Made by a program: the position numbers and the translations under genes. The notes below the pieces were generated by a model. The model searched no databases. It had not been told where the DNA came from and worked only from the letters and a program-made list of their open reading frames with translations. Shown here piece after piece: positions 41,578-50,350 of a DNA stretch of 50,350 nt. Numbering within the stretch: position 1 is the first letter of the stretch; each line of letters begins with the position of its first letter. The stretch is taken from NCBI GenBank assembly GCA_022376515.1, contig WTXI01000264.1, positions 1 to 50,350 of the forward strand, in the 5' to 3' direction. The stretch comes from Lactifluus volemus. Taxonomy: Eukaryota; Basidiomycota; Agaricomycetes; Russulales; Russulaceae.

Positions 41578-43322
41578 CGTTGGCCTGACTTTACGCTCGT
41601 TGTTGAATGCGTTGACTTGTATCCGTACATTCGCGCCTACTGATTCACCCTCTTTCGAGCCGTTGAATCTTCTTCCCTCTTCCCTTCCCGTAACTGGGCA
41701 CCTCACTGACTTTGCCTACTGCTCGACCCTCCGATAAGATGTCAATCCTTAGGCTCCCTTTCTCCACTTTCTATTTCCGTATATGCCCCGCTGCACGCCT
41801 ATCTGCCGTCTATGCCTCTACACCTTCTCACAGACCCTCCACACTACCCAAGAGACTCACATTGCATCATCTCTTCTCAATTTCTTATGATGACCCTCAG
41901 TTTTCCTCACGCATGCCCATGTTGATCAGCTCCATGAACACGGTTCGTTCTCACTCTTACTTACTCTCCGCCCCCCCCTCCCTACCCTTTTTGTGTTATC
42001 TGCCTTTCCCTCTTCTGTGTGCCCGCTTATCCCCGTCTATATTCTGTCTAGTTCTAGCCATTCAAACCAACCAGTCTCGTTCCACGTTCTGTCCCATATC
42101 TTATAACTCATTCCCATCTATCGCCCGCCTCGGTCGTGCCAAGTCCATCCGGCGAATTCACCGTCCCAAACCGTCAATCTTCTTACCGCTTCCCTTCCCT
42201 TGGCTGCCGGCACCACGGATATACTCTAGTGTTCCAATCGTACTTTTTTTTTATATATCTCCTTGTACATACGTACTCATATTACTCTATCTACGATACT
42301 GCGCCTCATTTTTTTAAAAGCTTTTCTCTCAATTGCCCCTTTCGACACACCTGTGGCATTTCTTGGAATCACCCATTGACATCATACCACACGTCCCGTT
42401 TGTCTTGCACCACCACACCTAACGTACAAAATGCGCAACCTGGAATTTCGTTGTTCGTTCCCCCCGGCTTGCTCAGGAGTCAAAAAGGGTACGGAAAAGG
42501 AGTAGGATCACAGCTCATTCCGGACCGACAATGGGGCGCGTCAATGGCGTGATGGAACTATGACATAAAGAGCGTGCTGAGCTATCTGGGCAATTCACAG
42601 GCACCGGTCAATCACGGTTCCCGGTCCGGAGTTTAAGGTACGGCCTACACGTCAATTAAGGTCGGTCGGTACTGTCATGGTAAACGGTACAGTGTATCAC
42701 AGAGGGCTCGGAATGAGCGCGGCGCGCTCTACCTGAACCAAGTTGTGTACTTCATGGTCCATCCAATGTTGGTAAGGCGGCGGCGGGCTAGTCGGTCATG
42801 ATCAGCGGTACCCGCGTTTGCGATCACGAAACGCGGTCCACACTTTTGGGTCGCGTTAAATGGATGACCCGAATCATTTCTGATTACAACTCCACCTGGT
42901 ACGCAGATGTAAATTCCGTCGTTAGAATGACAAGTACTTGCTTCATTTTCATTTTCCCATATTCATAAGGTTCACAACCGTGGAGTTGGACAAGTTCCAT
43001 GCCAGCGGGACAGCGGCGGGCGCATAGTCACACGATAAACTTTTTTGTCATCATTATTATGTATCCTGTCAAAGCAAAAGACTTAAAAATAACAAGTTCC
43101 GATGTTTTCCGGGAGAGGGAGGGGGAGGCTATGCCCCATCCATGTAGTTGGGATGAAGAGAGGGCCATCGATCGCAAAAAAGTGATTGATGGATGATAAG
43201 ATTACAGTTGTGGGGCCACCCGTGCTAGTTGGGCGCTCTCTCCCTCCTTATCGTCCTTGTTACCCCCCTCCCCTCCCCCCCAACTGATTCCCCCCCCCTT
43301 TTTTTTATCGGTGTCGAACGAA
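41578..43322. other. Intergenic, strongly pyrimidine-rich on the plus strand at first
   Basis: About 1.75 kb. 41640-42330 is C/T rich and contains a 201-codon open frame (41712-42317) with no recognisable domain and a composition explained by the strand bias. The rest holds short open frames only. Poly-C/T near 43265-43310 belongs to the AMMECR1-domain gene leader. Confidence 0.5.
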
Positions 43323-44572
43323 ATGGTCCGCCATAGCGCAGAGGCGACATCGCCCGTCACGACCCCGACCATGTCGAAGATTCCCAACACTACCAACGAC
43401 GACAAGGACGACGACGATCACCATCAGGACGTAAATGACGACGACGATACTCTCGACACTTGTCGCACAGAACATGGCTTTCACGCTTTCGATGCGCTCT
43501 ATTGTTCCTTGACCCATGCTCATCCCATCAAGCCACTCTTCCCAGATGACAAATAGTACGGGGTTTTTTTTCAAAAACACAATCCTCCTCCCCCTTCCTC
43601 CCTCTGAACTTTTTGCCCTTTTTTTTTTTTTCTTTTCAAGTCCCCTCTTTGTGACGTGGAACACGCGCAGACGTAATAACAGTGGTGGTGGTGGCGACAG
43701 GAGCACACCACGTTTGAGAGGGTGCATAGGCACATTCGAAGCGCAGCATCTTCGTACGGGACTCAAAGAGTATGCGCTCTTGAGCGCCTTTCGCGATTAT
43801 CGCTTTCACGCCATCGAGCTGCGCGAGCTGACTTCTCTAGAATGCGGGTGCGTCCATTCATCCCATCGCCTACCCCTACCCCTAGCGCACCCCCATCCAC
43901 CTTTCCCTTCCCTCTTTTTGATTGACTGGCCCTCTCTAATCACCAAACTCTCTCTCTTTTTCTCTTTTCCCTTCACTTTCCACGTTTTTCATTTTTCGGG
44001 GGTGCGCGTCTGTGGTGGGTTCTTATCCTTATTTTTTTTCTTTATCTTTTGCGTGGGGGGTGGGACACACATGTCGGGCGATATGACCTTTTTTTGCATT
44101 TTTATCATGCGAACAACGAAAGTATAGGATATCGCTCCTAACCGACTTTGAGAACGCAACGTCTTACCTCGATTGGACCATCGGTACACACGGCATTCAA
44201 ATCACGTTCACGCCTCCACCTACCAGTCCTTCAGCATCGGACGCGCCCTCCCCACTTTCCTCCGCCATCTCTCTCCTCTCTCGGCCTTTATCCACCAGTA
44301 GCAACAACAGCACGCTAGGCCGCACCATGTCGGCGACTTATCTCCCCGAAGTCGCCCTCGATCAGGGTTGGGATCACATCGACGCGATCGACAGCGCGAT
44401 TCGCAAAGCCGGTTGGAACGGTCGTATTTCAGAAGATCTCAGGCGTAGAGTGCGCGTGCGTAGATACCAGAGTCGCAAGTGCGTCGTCGGTTGGGACGAG
44501 TTTGTCGCCTGGCGCGCCGACAGGGGTTTTCCTGTCGATCTCGACCTCGTCGAGGGCGGTCTTCCCAATTGA
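43323..44572 (+). CDS. AMMECR1: AMMECR1-domain protein
   Basis: Three exons: 43323-43555, 43641-43847, 44128-44572; 885 nt, 294 residues, intact. The domain motifs are in order: PLFVTWNTRR, RLRGCIGTFEAQHLRTGLKE, YALLSAFRDYRF, LTSLECGISLLTDFENATSY, LDWTIGTHGIQITF, SATYLPEVALDQGW, AIRKAGWNGRI and RYQSRKCVVGWDEF. RGCIGTF is the family signature. The molecular function of AMMECR1 proteins is still unclear. An acidic Asp/His-rich segment (DDKDDDDHHQDVNDDDDT) precedes the domain; the start could also be the ATG at 43371. Intron 2 (280 nt) is unusually long for this window and C/T rich. Confidence 0.92.
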
Positions 44573-44738
44573 AACTTTTTTTTCAAACGTCAAAGTGGGC
44601 GGAGGGAGAACTTTTGTTAGAACAAATGTTGTGTTATGTGTTTACATAGAGATCAATTTGTTGTGCTTGTGTGCGTATTATAAACTTTTGAGAGGTTCTA
44701 TATATGTGTGTGTGCGTGTTGTAGAAACAGCCTTATAC

Positions 44739-46619
44739 TCAAGAAGAAAAAACCTTTTCACGAATGCGTGCTAGCCGCCCGCTCCAACCCCTAAGTCCAC
44801 CACCCCCTTCTCCTCCACCACATCCGAATCGACTCTCGAGTCGCTCAAACACGTCGCGAAGGACAAGGGAATCGTGTCCGCTCGTACGCGCAAACGCGCT
44901 TATGAGCCAAAAGAGTACGTTTTCGCGAAGACGCGTGTCGGGCGGTAGCTCGAGGAACCGCGTAAAGAGCGCTTCGAGCGTCGTCAGCGTCCATTCTTGT
45001 TCTTGTTCTTCGTTGCTTCTACTTCTACTACTGTTGCCAGCGAGAACCATGTACGAAGATGGGGTGGTAGAAGAGGTCAAGGTAGGATGGTGGCGTCGTT
45101 GTGAGATGGGTAATGGTTGATGTCGATTAAGAGTAGTAGATGAGGTGGTGATGCTGATGGAGGGAGGTGAGATAAAGACACCGTGTCGGGCAAAGCCTAG
45201 AAAGATGGCGCGGAAAGCGGTGAGACTATTGCTGTTGATGTCCATGCCCTCCTCACCCTTGGCGGAGAGCATGTCCGTGAGGGTTTCGAGGCAGGCTCGC
45301 AAGTCACCGTGATAAGCGTAAGCCTGTATCAAAATGTGATACGTCGCGATATCCGGGACGACCACCTCTGGCCCGCCGACGACGATCATCTCACGTTCCG
45401 CAAGCGCGTTTTTCAACTCTTCAATCTCTCCTCCCTCTTCTTCACTCCCACCTCCACCTCCTCCGATGACGCGATACATTGCCCTTGCGACATCCAATCG
45501 TCCATTATACGCAAACGCCCAAAGGACGATGTTAAACGCCGTTTGCGTCAGTCCTCCCCCCTGTTCCTGTCTCCGCATACGAAAGAGCGTGTCGCGCACG
45601 CCGGCGAGGTCCCCGCGTCGCGCGAAATAGCACAGAAGCGTGGTGTGCGCGTGCACGCCTAGCGCAAAGCCTGAACGGGTTAGCAATTGCGCGGCGTGGC
45701 GCACGGCGGCGGGTGCACGCGTGCGTACGGCGTGGGCGAGCAGGGTCGTGTACGAAAAGATATCCGGTGCGGTGTCGCCCGCGTCTCTTAGCCCTCCCCC
45801 ACCACTTCCAGCATTGGTGGCTACAGAGGAGGACGCGGGATGATGAGGAGCAGCAGCAGCAGCAGCAGCAGTGACACTGGTAGGAGGATCGCGACGCATC
45901 TGCGCGATGAGCGCGAGAGCCACACGAAAATGTTCTTCGCGTGGTCTTCGCCAACCTTCCTTTCCGGCACAGTCCAGTAATAAATTCCACTCCCAGAGTT
46001 TGACCGTACCACCGGCTTGGAGTAACGCACGAAGTACGGCGAGAACTTGAGCGTATCGACCTCGGGCACGTGGACGTGGCTGAGCGGCCGCCAACAGACG
46101 CAGCAGACGATGACGATGGGCAAAGGGAACCTTGTGACGGACTTTGTCGGCGCTGCGTGGGAGGACGAGTAAGGCGCGGTAAGCTGCCCAAGCGCTCGAC
46201 GCTTCTTGGGTGTTGGCGAGGATAGAGAGGAGTCGTGAACGGAGATTTTGGAGGAGGTATTTGCGAGGGAGATGGACCGTCCTCTCTGCTTCTTGTTCTA
46301 GTTTGTCTGCGAGCGCTTCGAGATCGGCTGCGTTCTCGGTAGGGATATGTGGTCGACGTTTTAACGGGAGGCCAGCAGAGGTGCTTCGACCACGGAGGGG
46401 TTTGACAAAGCCAGGAACAGGGATATCTTGTTGTTGTGCAACTTGAACTTGACGAGGAGGAGGCAGAGTTTTCAGTTCCCAAGGTCTCGCTCTCGCTCTG
46501 GGACCAAAGGCGATATGTTGGTGTATGAGAGACATGATAGCAGCAAGTGGCAGAGGATTTCCCTGGGCAGTCTTTATGGTAGAGTATTGACGACATGAGT
46601 GAAGAGTCCTAAGCATCAA
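44739..46619 (-). CDS. Pentatricopeptide repeat protein, probably mitochondrial
   Basis: A single uninterrupted frame of 626 residues. The N-terminus MMLRTLHSCRQYSTIKTAQG is basic, Ser-containing and lacks acidic residues, as in mitochondrial targeting peptides, with a plausible cleavage near RQYS. PPR-type helix pairs are visible at ~285-450: DIFSYTTLLAHAVRTRAPAA, GVHAHTTLLCYFARRGDLAG, TQTAFNIVLWAFAYNGRLDV and DIATYHILIQAYAYHGDLRA. Mitochondrial RNA processing or translation is the expected role, by family only. Low-complexity parts include an Ala run encoded by a GCT repeat (CAG on plus, 45850-45871) and Gly/Ser runs. It is intron-less in an intron-rich neighbourhood and starts only 82 bp beyond the RPL3 stop. 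Confidence 0.85.
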   Translation of the reverse strand: MMLRTLHSCRQYSTIKTAQGNPLPLAAIMSLIHQHIAFGPRARARPWELKTLPPPRQVQVAQQQDIPVPGFVKPLRGRSTSAGLPLKRRPHIPTENAADLEALADKLEQEAERTVHLPRKYLLQNLRSRLLSILANTQEASSAWAAYRALLVLPRSADKVRHKVPFAHRHRLLRLLAAAQPRPRARGRYAQVLAVLRALLQAGGTVKLWEWNLLLDCAGKEGWRRPREEHFRVALALIAQMRRDPPTSVTAAAAAAAPHHPASSSVATNAGSGGGGLRDAGDTAPDIFSYTTLLAHAVRTRAPAAVRHAAQLLTRSGFALGVHAHTTLLCYFARRGDLAGVRDTLFRMRRQEQGGGLTQTAFNIVLWAFAYNGRLDVARAMYRVIGGGGGGSEEEGGEIEELKNALAEREMIVVGGPEVVVPDIATYHILIQAYAYHGDLRACLETLTDMLSAKGEEGMDINSNSLTAFRAIFLGFARHGVFISPPSISITTSSTTLNRHQPLPISQRRHHPTLTSSTTPSSYMVLAGNSSRSRSNEEQEQEWTLTTLEALFTRFLELPPDTRLRENVLFWLISAFARTSGHDSLVLRDVFERLESRFGCGGGEGGGGLRGWSGRLARIREKVFSS

Positions 46620-46701
46620 ACCATTTCTTATTCTTAATAATTATTTACTTAACCACTTGTCATATTCATGGCAGTAAACTACTGTAATATATACATCAAC
46701 A

Positions 46702-48205
46702 TCAATCTCTTGCTTTCAGTGTTCCCAGGAATGAATGTTTCTCCTCCGGTGTCTGGAACGCTCCGTGCTGTTCATTTCCGGTCAGTATCTGCCTACTTCA
46801 AGCGCACAAAAAAAAAAAAAAGACGTACGCCGAATTTGGATGACGTATCGATAAACTTGAGTTGCACCTTCTCGAGATCCCGACGCGAGGTGTGCACCAT
46901 GAGTGATTTGCGGATAGTGATCACACGCTTTTTAGTACCAGGTATGGAGCCCTTGAGCAAAACAAAGTCATTCTTGACGACACCATAATGTGGGAAACCG
47001 CCCATAGGTGTGATCGTCTTCTTGGTAATGTCCGACTCGGTCGAGGCATTTGCGTCGTCTTCACCAGAGCCGATACGGTAAATTTTTTTATTGAGTTCTG
47101 TGCGATGATGATAGCCGTCTGTGCACGTCGTTAGCGCCACAATACAATATGAAAAACCATAGCTAAGCTTACTCTGGCCAGCACGGGCAACCGAGTACAT
47201 AACCTTGGACGGATGCCAAGCACCGATGCAAGCCACCTTGCGCAGACCCTTGTGCGTCTTACGTGGGAGCTTCTTGGTGCCCCAACGATGTGTGACACCT
47301 TCAAAGCCATGACCTTTCGTGACAGCGATGATATCGATCACTTCGTCTTGCTCAAAGACGGTCGATACCTCCACGGGCTTCTCGAACAAACCCTGGGCGA
47401 ATGAAACCTTGTCTGGAATAGAGCCTCCATTGACCTGGATTTCCATGAGGTGTGCCTTCTTTTGCGCCAGGCCGGTTTTACTGATCTGAGTGTGCGCGAG
47501 GACGCGGACGACAGTGCAATACTTGCGGATGCGCTCGAGTTCGCGTTCGAGTGACTTGCCGCCATCCTCGGCGTGCTTCTTGGCGTAGCGGGTGAATGCT
47601 TTCTTCTTGGAGCGGTACCAGTTCTTGTAGAACCGACGTTTGAGTTCGTTGGACAAGTGGGATGCCCAGACTGTGGTAAGTGTGCGAAGACCACGAGGAG
47701 TTTCGACGTAGCCGACAACACCGACGACGATGAGCGGAGGAGTCTCGACGATGGTGACTGCCTCGACAACCTCGCGTTTGTGCATCTCTGTAAACAGTCA
47801 ATCATTAATTCAAAATAGGCATGGATATAGTGACATACTCGATCCTGGGCGATCGAGGTCGCGAACAACGTGAGTCATGCCAGCCTTGTAGCCCATGATG
47901 GCAGTCAAATGGACGGGTTTTTTGGGGTCATCCTTGGACGAGACAAATGCCATGGGAACAATGAAGCCACTGATAAATTAATTACACACCTTTGGGAAAG
48001 ACTTGACCTTTCCTCTATGACGAGCGGAACGCTTCCGGGGAAGGAAGCCGAGGGAGCCATGGCGAGGCGCTTCGTACTAGACGATCGACGCCCCACTTCA
48101 GTGGTTTCCCAAGGCATACATTTGATTATGAAAACAGACCTTACGATGGCTGAAATAGAGGTTTCAAAATGCTGTTGTGGTGAATGACAAAAAGACGTAC
48201 CTCAT
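46702..48205 (-). CDS. RPL3: 60S ribosomal protein L3 (uL3)
   Basis: A core protein of the large subunit near the peptidyl-transferase centre. Seven coding exons: 48205-48201 (5 nt), 48149-48140 (10 nt), 48076-47990, 47932-47839, 47787-47173, 47118-46829, 46767-46702; total 1,167 nt, 388 residues, the usual length. The two tiny exons give MSHRK; next come [131 protein letters not shown], and the last exon [20 protein letters not shown]. Micro-exons at the start are easily missed by gene finders. Confidence 0.95.
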
Positions 48206-48800
48206 CTTGAAGGGGACTTGATGTGGGGGATGAATGAGCAGGGGAGAGGAAAGAAATCGACGGTCGGTCTGTGGCTGAAATGTACTGTACAGTTGATGAT
48301 ACCAAATTTGGAAGTGCATTGACACGTTCTTTAGATGGCTTAGACGGGTAAATCCTTGGACCCCTTGACTAAATATAACCCGGTTTATGGAATATTCAAT
48401 TTGTGGCTTATTACTGTACGGCAGGTCGTGGACTGTTACAAGTACAATATGCGAATCGAACCAATCAGCTTTGGCCCTGCTATCGAGTGGGCCGCGCCGA
48501 TCGTTCCTGGTAACTGGAATTCTCACGTGAGAAAGTTTCTTGTTGGCCTTGGACGCGTCAAGCTACTCACACCATTGTCATAGTAGAGTCTAGCTAGGTT
48601 AAATGAAGGGGATGTAAATATTATGTGTGAAAACGCGTAAATGAGAAAGATATGAGACGCGTCTGTCACGCGTCAGACTCGCTTGTGACCGAGGTCATGA
48701 TAGGGCTTGCCACTCGGTACTGTATCGAATCGAATCCGAATCGATTGACTGGCCCGGCAAAGCCGCGAGCTCGGCATTCCGTTCTTTCTTCTCGGCCATC
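48206..48800. promoter_or_regulatory. Divergent intergenic region of RPL3 and MRC1
   Basis: 595 bp between divergent starts, with no gene of its own (the open frame 48356-48583 has no recognisable content). The MRC1-proximal half holds four ACGCGT sites, listed separately. Confidence 0.7.
48554..48673. promoter_or_regulatory. Cluster of four MluI cell-cycle boxes (ACGCGT)
   Basis: ACGCGT occurs at 48554-48559, 48633-48638, 48657-48662 and 48668-48673, the last three within 41 bp and 128-168 bp before the MRC1 ATG. ACGCGT is the binding site of MBF-type G1/S factors in yeasts, and replication-checkpoint genes are classical targets. Confidence 0.75.
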
Positions 48801-50350
48801 ATGGCCACTCTCGATGAACTTCCTCGTCGGTCTCTCTACACTTACCGTCGTTCGACCAGAGTAGAAGACGAGGAGACCGTCCCAGACTCTGAGGATAGTA
48901 TATCAACCGGTCAAACGCGTACACCCGACGACGAGGATACCAATATCGTCCAGAAACAGATTCCTATCCTAGTTGACCCCTCTGACCCTCCTCGTCCACC
49001 TCGTGCAGCGTATCGCACCCGCAAGTGTGCAGTGTCTCCTCCACCTCTGTCATACACTAGCATGGCTCCCGCCGAAGAGGTCATTCCCGACTCTGAGGAT
49101 AATTCTGCAACACTTGGTACCTCAGATGATGACCATACTGACGATCACTCAAAAGAAAACGCGCTCAAGACATCATATACCGGTCTCTCAGATTGGAAGC
49201 AGAAGCTCCGGGATATCGATGACGAATACGATACTGACGAGGACACGCAAAGCCCGCATAAAATATCAAGCGCCGTGTCTCACCCTAAAGAAGCGTTCCT
49301 AGAGGATCACTTTGGCAACCCGCCAACCACCCAAGCATCCTCGCAACACGCCTCGCATCAGTCGCGTGCAAGCGGATCGCTATCCTCTCCGTCACATAAC
49401 CTGTCGTCTTCCACCAACACGACTCCACAGTTCGTGTTTGGAACGCCACACACGTCCTCGCCCACTCCACCCACCTCGGACGGCAAGCCATCCCTCAACC
49501 GAAGACTAGGGCAAAGGCCAAGACCAAGGGGAAGGGAAAGGCGCGCGTTCTTCCCGCGACTGAGGAAGCGACGACGACAGTCAATGATGATTCACTCCCG
49601 TCTTCTCCAGACGGCGTGCGCCGTCAAACGAGACGCAGGGAGAAACCGAACAAGTCAAAGGTTAGAATCCATTTTACCTGCAATGCACAGACCCGTGACG
49701 TTTTGACGGCGAATCGACTTGACCAGGCGCCCACGAAAAAGGAATTGCTCGAGGCCCGTCGTGAGACGGCACGGATGCGGTCCGACATGCGTGCTTCGAT
49801 CTCTACAGATGCGACGCGACCTCTGGACATCAAGACGCTCCTGAAACGGTTTGACATGTGAGTTTAGTTCACAAAACTGTATTTGTGGCGTTTGCTGAAT
49901 TCAGACCTCTACAAACCGTGTTACATACATAACAGTAACCAGCCTCCACCCTCGGCGCGTCCCCTTCAACCCCAGTCATCAGTGTCTGAGATCGAGGCTT
50001 GGACTTCGTCTCCGCCGTCAGCATCAGCATCAGCATCGGCACCCGATCGAGAACTATCCGAGACTCACCATGATACTGAAACATCCAACGGCAACAGCAG
50101 AAATCACGACACCGAAGCTTGTCGCCGTTCCAATCGAATGGGCTCCTCGCTCCTCCATCCAAGTACAGGGTCGCCACAACCGCCGTCGTCCTCGACGACA
50201 ACGACAACCCGTTTCGTATTCCCGCCTCGGCGCCTGCTACTCCGAAGAAAGAAATGGAAGCAGACCTCGGCTTGGCGGATTCAGGTTCGGACGACGAGAT
50301 GCCCGGTATAGCCGATATCCTTGCAGAGAAACAAGTGCGCGAATCGTTGC
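48801..50350 (+). CDS. MRC1: Mediator of replication checkpoint MRC1/claspin, N-terminal part (runs off the window)
   Basis: A replication-fork adaptor that couples stalled forks to Rad53/Chk kinases. The N-terminal exon (MATLDELPRRSLYTYRRSTR, two copies of the PDSED motif, DEDTQSP) is Ser/Asp-rich with several SQ/TQ-like sites. After an intron at about 49661-49731 comes APTKKELLEARRETARMRSD and DIKTLLKRFDM, then another intron to 49936, and finally PFRIPA and DDEMPGIADILAEKQVRES, which I recall as typical of fungal Mrc1. The frame changes without room for an intron near 49,497 (SLN to PKTRAKAKTKGKGKARV), between about 50,030 and 50,090 (to EITTPKLVAVPIEWAP), and near 50,170 (to VLDDNDNPFRIPA). 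The first looks like one missing base. Either assembly indels or a damaged allele. Confidence 0.72.

Noticed and set aside
41712..42317. 201-codon plus-strand frame
   Set aside because: Composition follows the C/T-rich strand; no domain, no splice logic.
45532..46596. 354-codon minus-strand frame
   Set aside because: Overlaps the PPR gene in another frame; low-complexity Arg/Ser composition and no domain.
49495..49500. Intron to explain the frame change in MRC1
   Set aside because: Candidate GT...AAG of about 50 nt gives the wrong phase; a one-base deletion explains it better.

Overview
The window is nuclear DNA of a filamentous basidiomycete. The genes carry many short spliceosomal introns (about 45-90 nt, GT/YAG), there are two tight divergent promoters, and the proteins are typical of Agaricomycetes. 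The F-box-like C-terminus at the left edge and the NLR with a C2-like N-terminus and WD40 repeats resemble Ceratobasidiaceae (Rhizoctonia/Thanatephorus). That placement is inference from remembered protein families, not a search result.

Layout. (1) 1-12.3 kb is a gene-poor, duplicated zone. It holds the end of an F-box-like gene, a frameshifted ERG27 (3-keto-sterol reductase) and a secreted ferritin-like gene. A second, diverged copy of the ERG27 3' half plus the ferritin-like gene follows. In copy A ERG27 is nearly whole and the ferritin gene is frameshifted. In copy B ERG27 is a dead fragment and the ferritin gene is intact. (2) 12.3-22.9 kb is compact housekeeping: NCS6 and NOP9 (divergent), a BEM46/ABHD13-like hydrolase, then UXS1 and ENP1 (divergent). 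(3) 23.9-30.4 kb is a tandem array of three paralogues of an unnamed family, each with seven coding exons and a conserved promoter box. (4) 31.1-36.6 kb is one nine-exon gene for a ~1,693-residue NLR (C2-like, NACHT, 14 nearly identical 43-residue WD40 repeats). (5) 37.5-50.35 kb is again conserved genes: CNS1/TTC4, RPS7, a Rab GTPase with a large proline-rich insertion, an AMMECR1-domain protein, a PPR protein, RPL3, and the start of MRC1/claspin with a cluster of MluI cell-cycle boxes upstream.

Themes. Ribosome biogenesis and translation genes (NOP9, ENP1, RPS7, RPL3, NCS6) dominate the stable segments. The accessory segments are made of duplications: a segmental duplication, a gene triplication and an internally amplified WD40 array. 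The most interesting object is the NLR. Its repeats are almost identical except at a few recurring positions, the pattern known from fungal recognition receptors of the HET-E/HNWD type.

Caution on sequence quality. Several otherwise collinear genes (ERG27 twice, the copy A ferritin gene, CNS1, MRC1 more than once) show single-base frame changes, some in homopolymers. Neighbours such as NCS6, NOP9, ENP1, UXS1, RPL3 and RPS7 splice to perfect frames. Some of the breaks may therefore be assembly errors rather than pseudogenes. Exon boundaries were assigned by eye from splice signals and frame.
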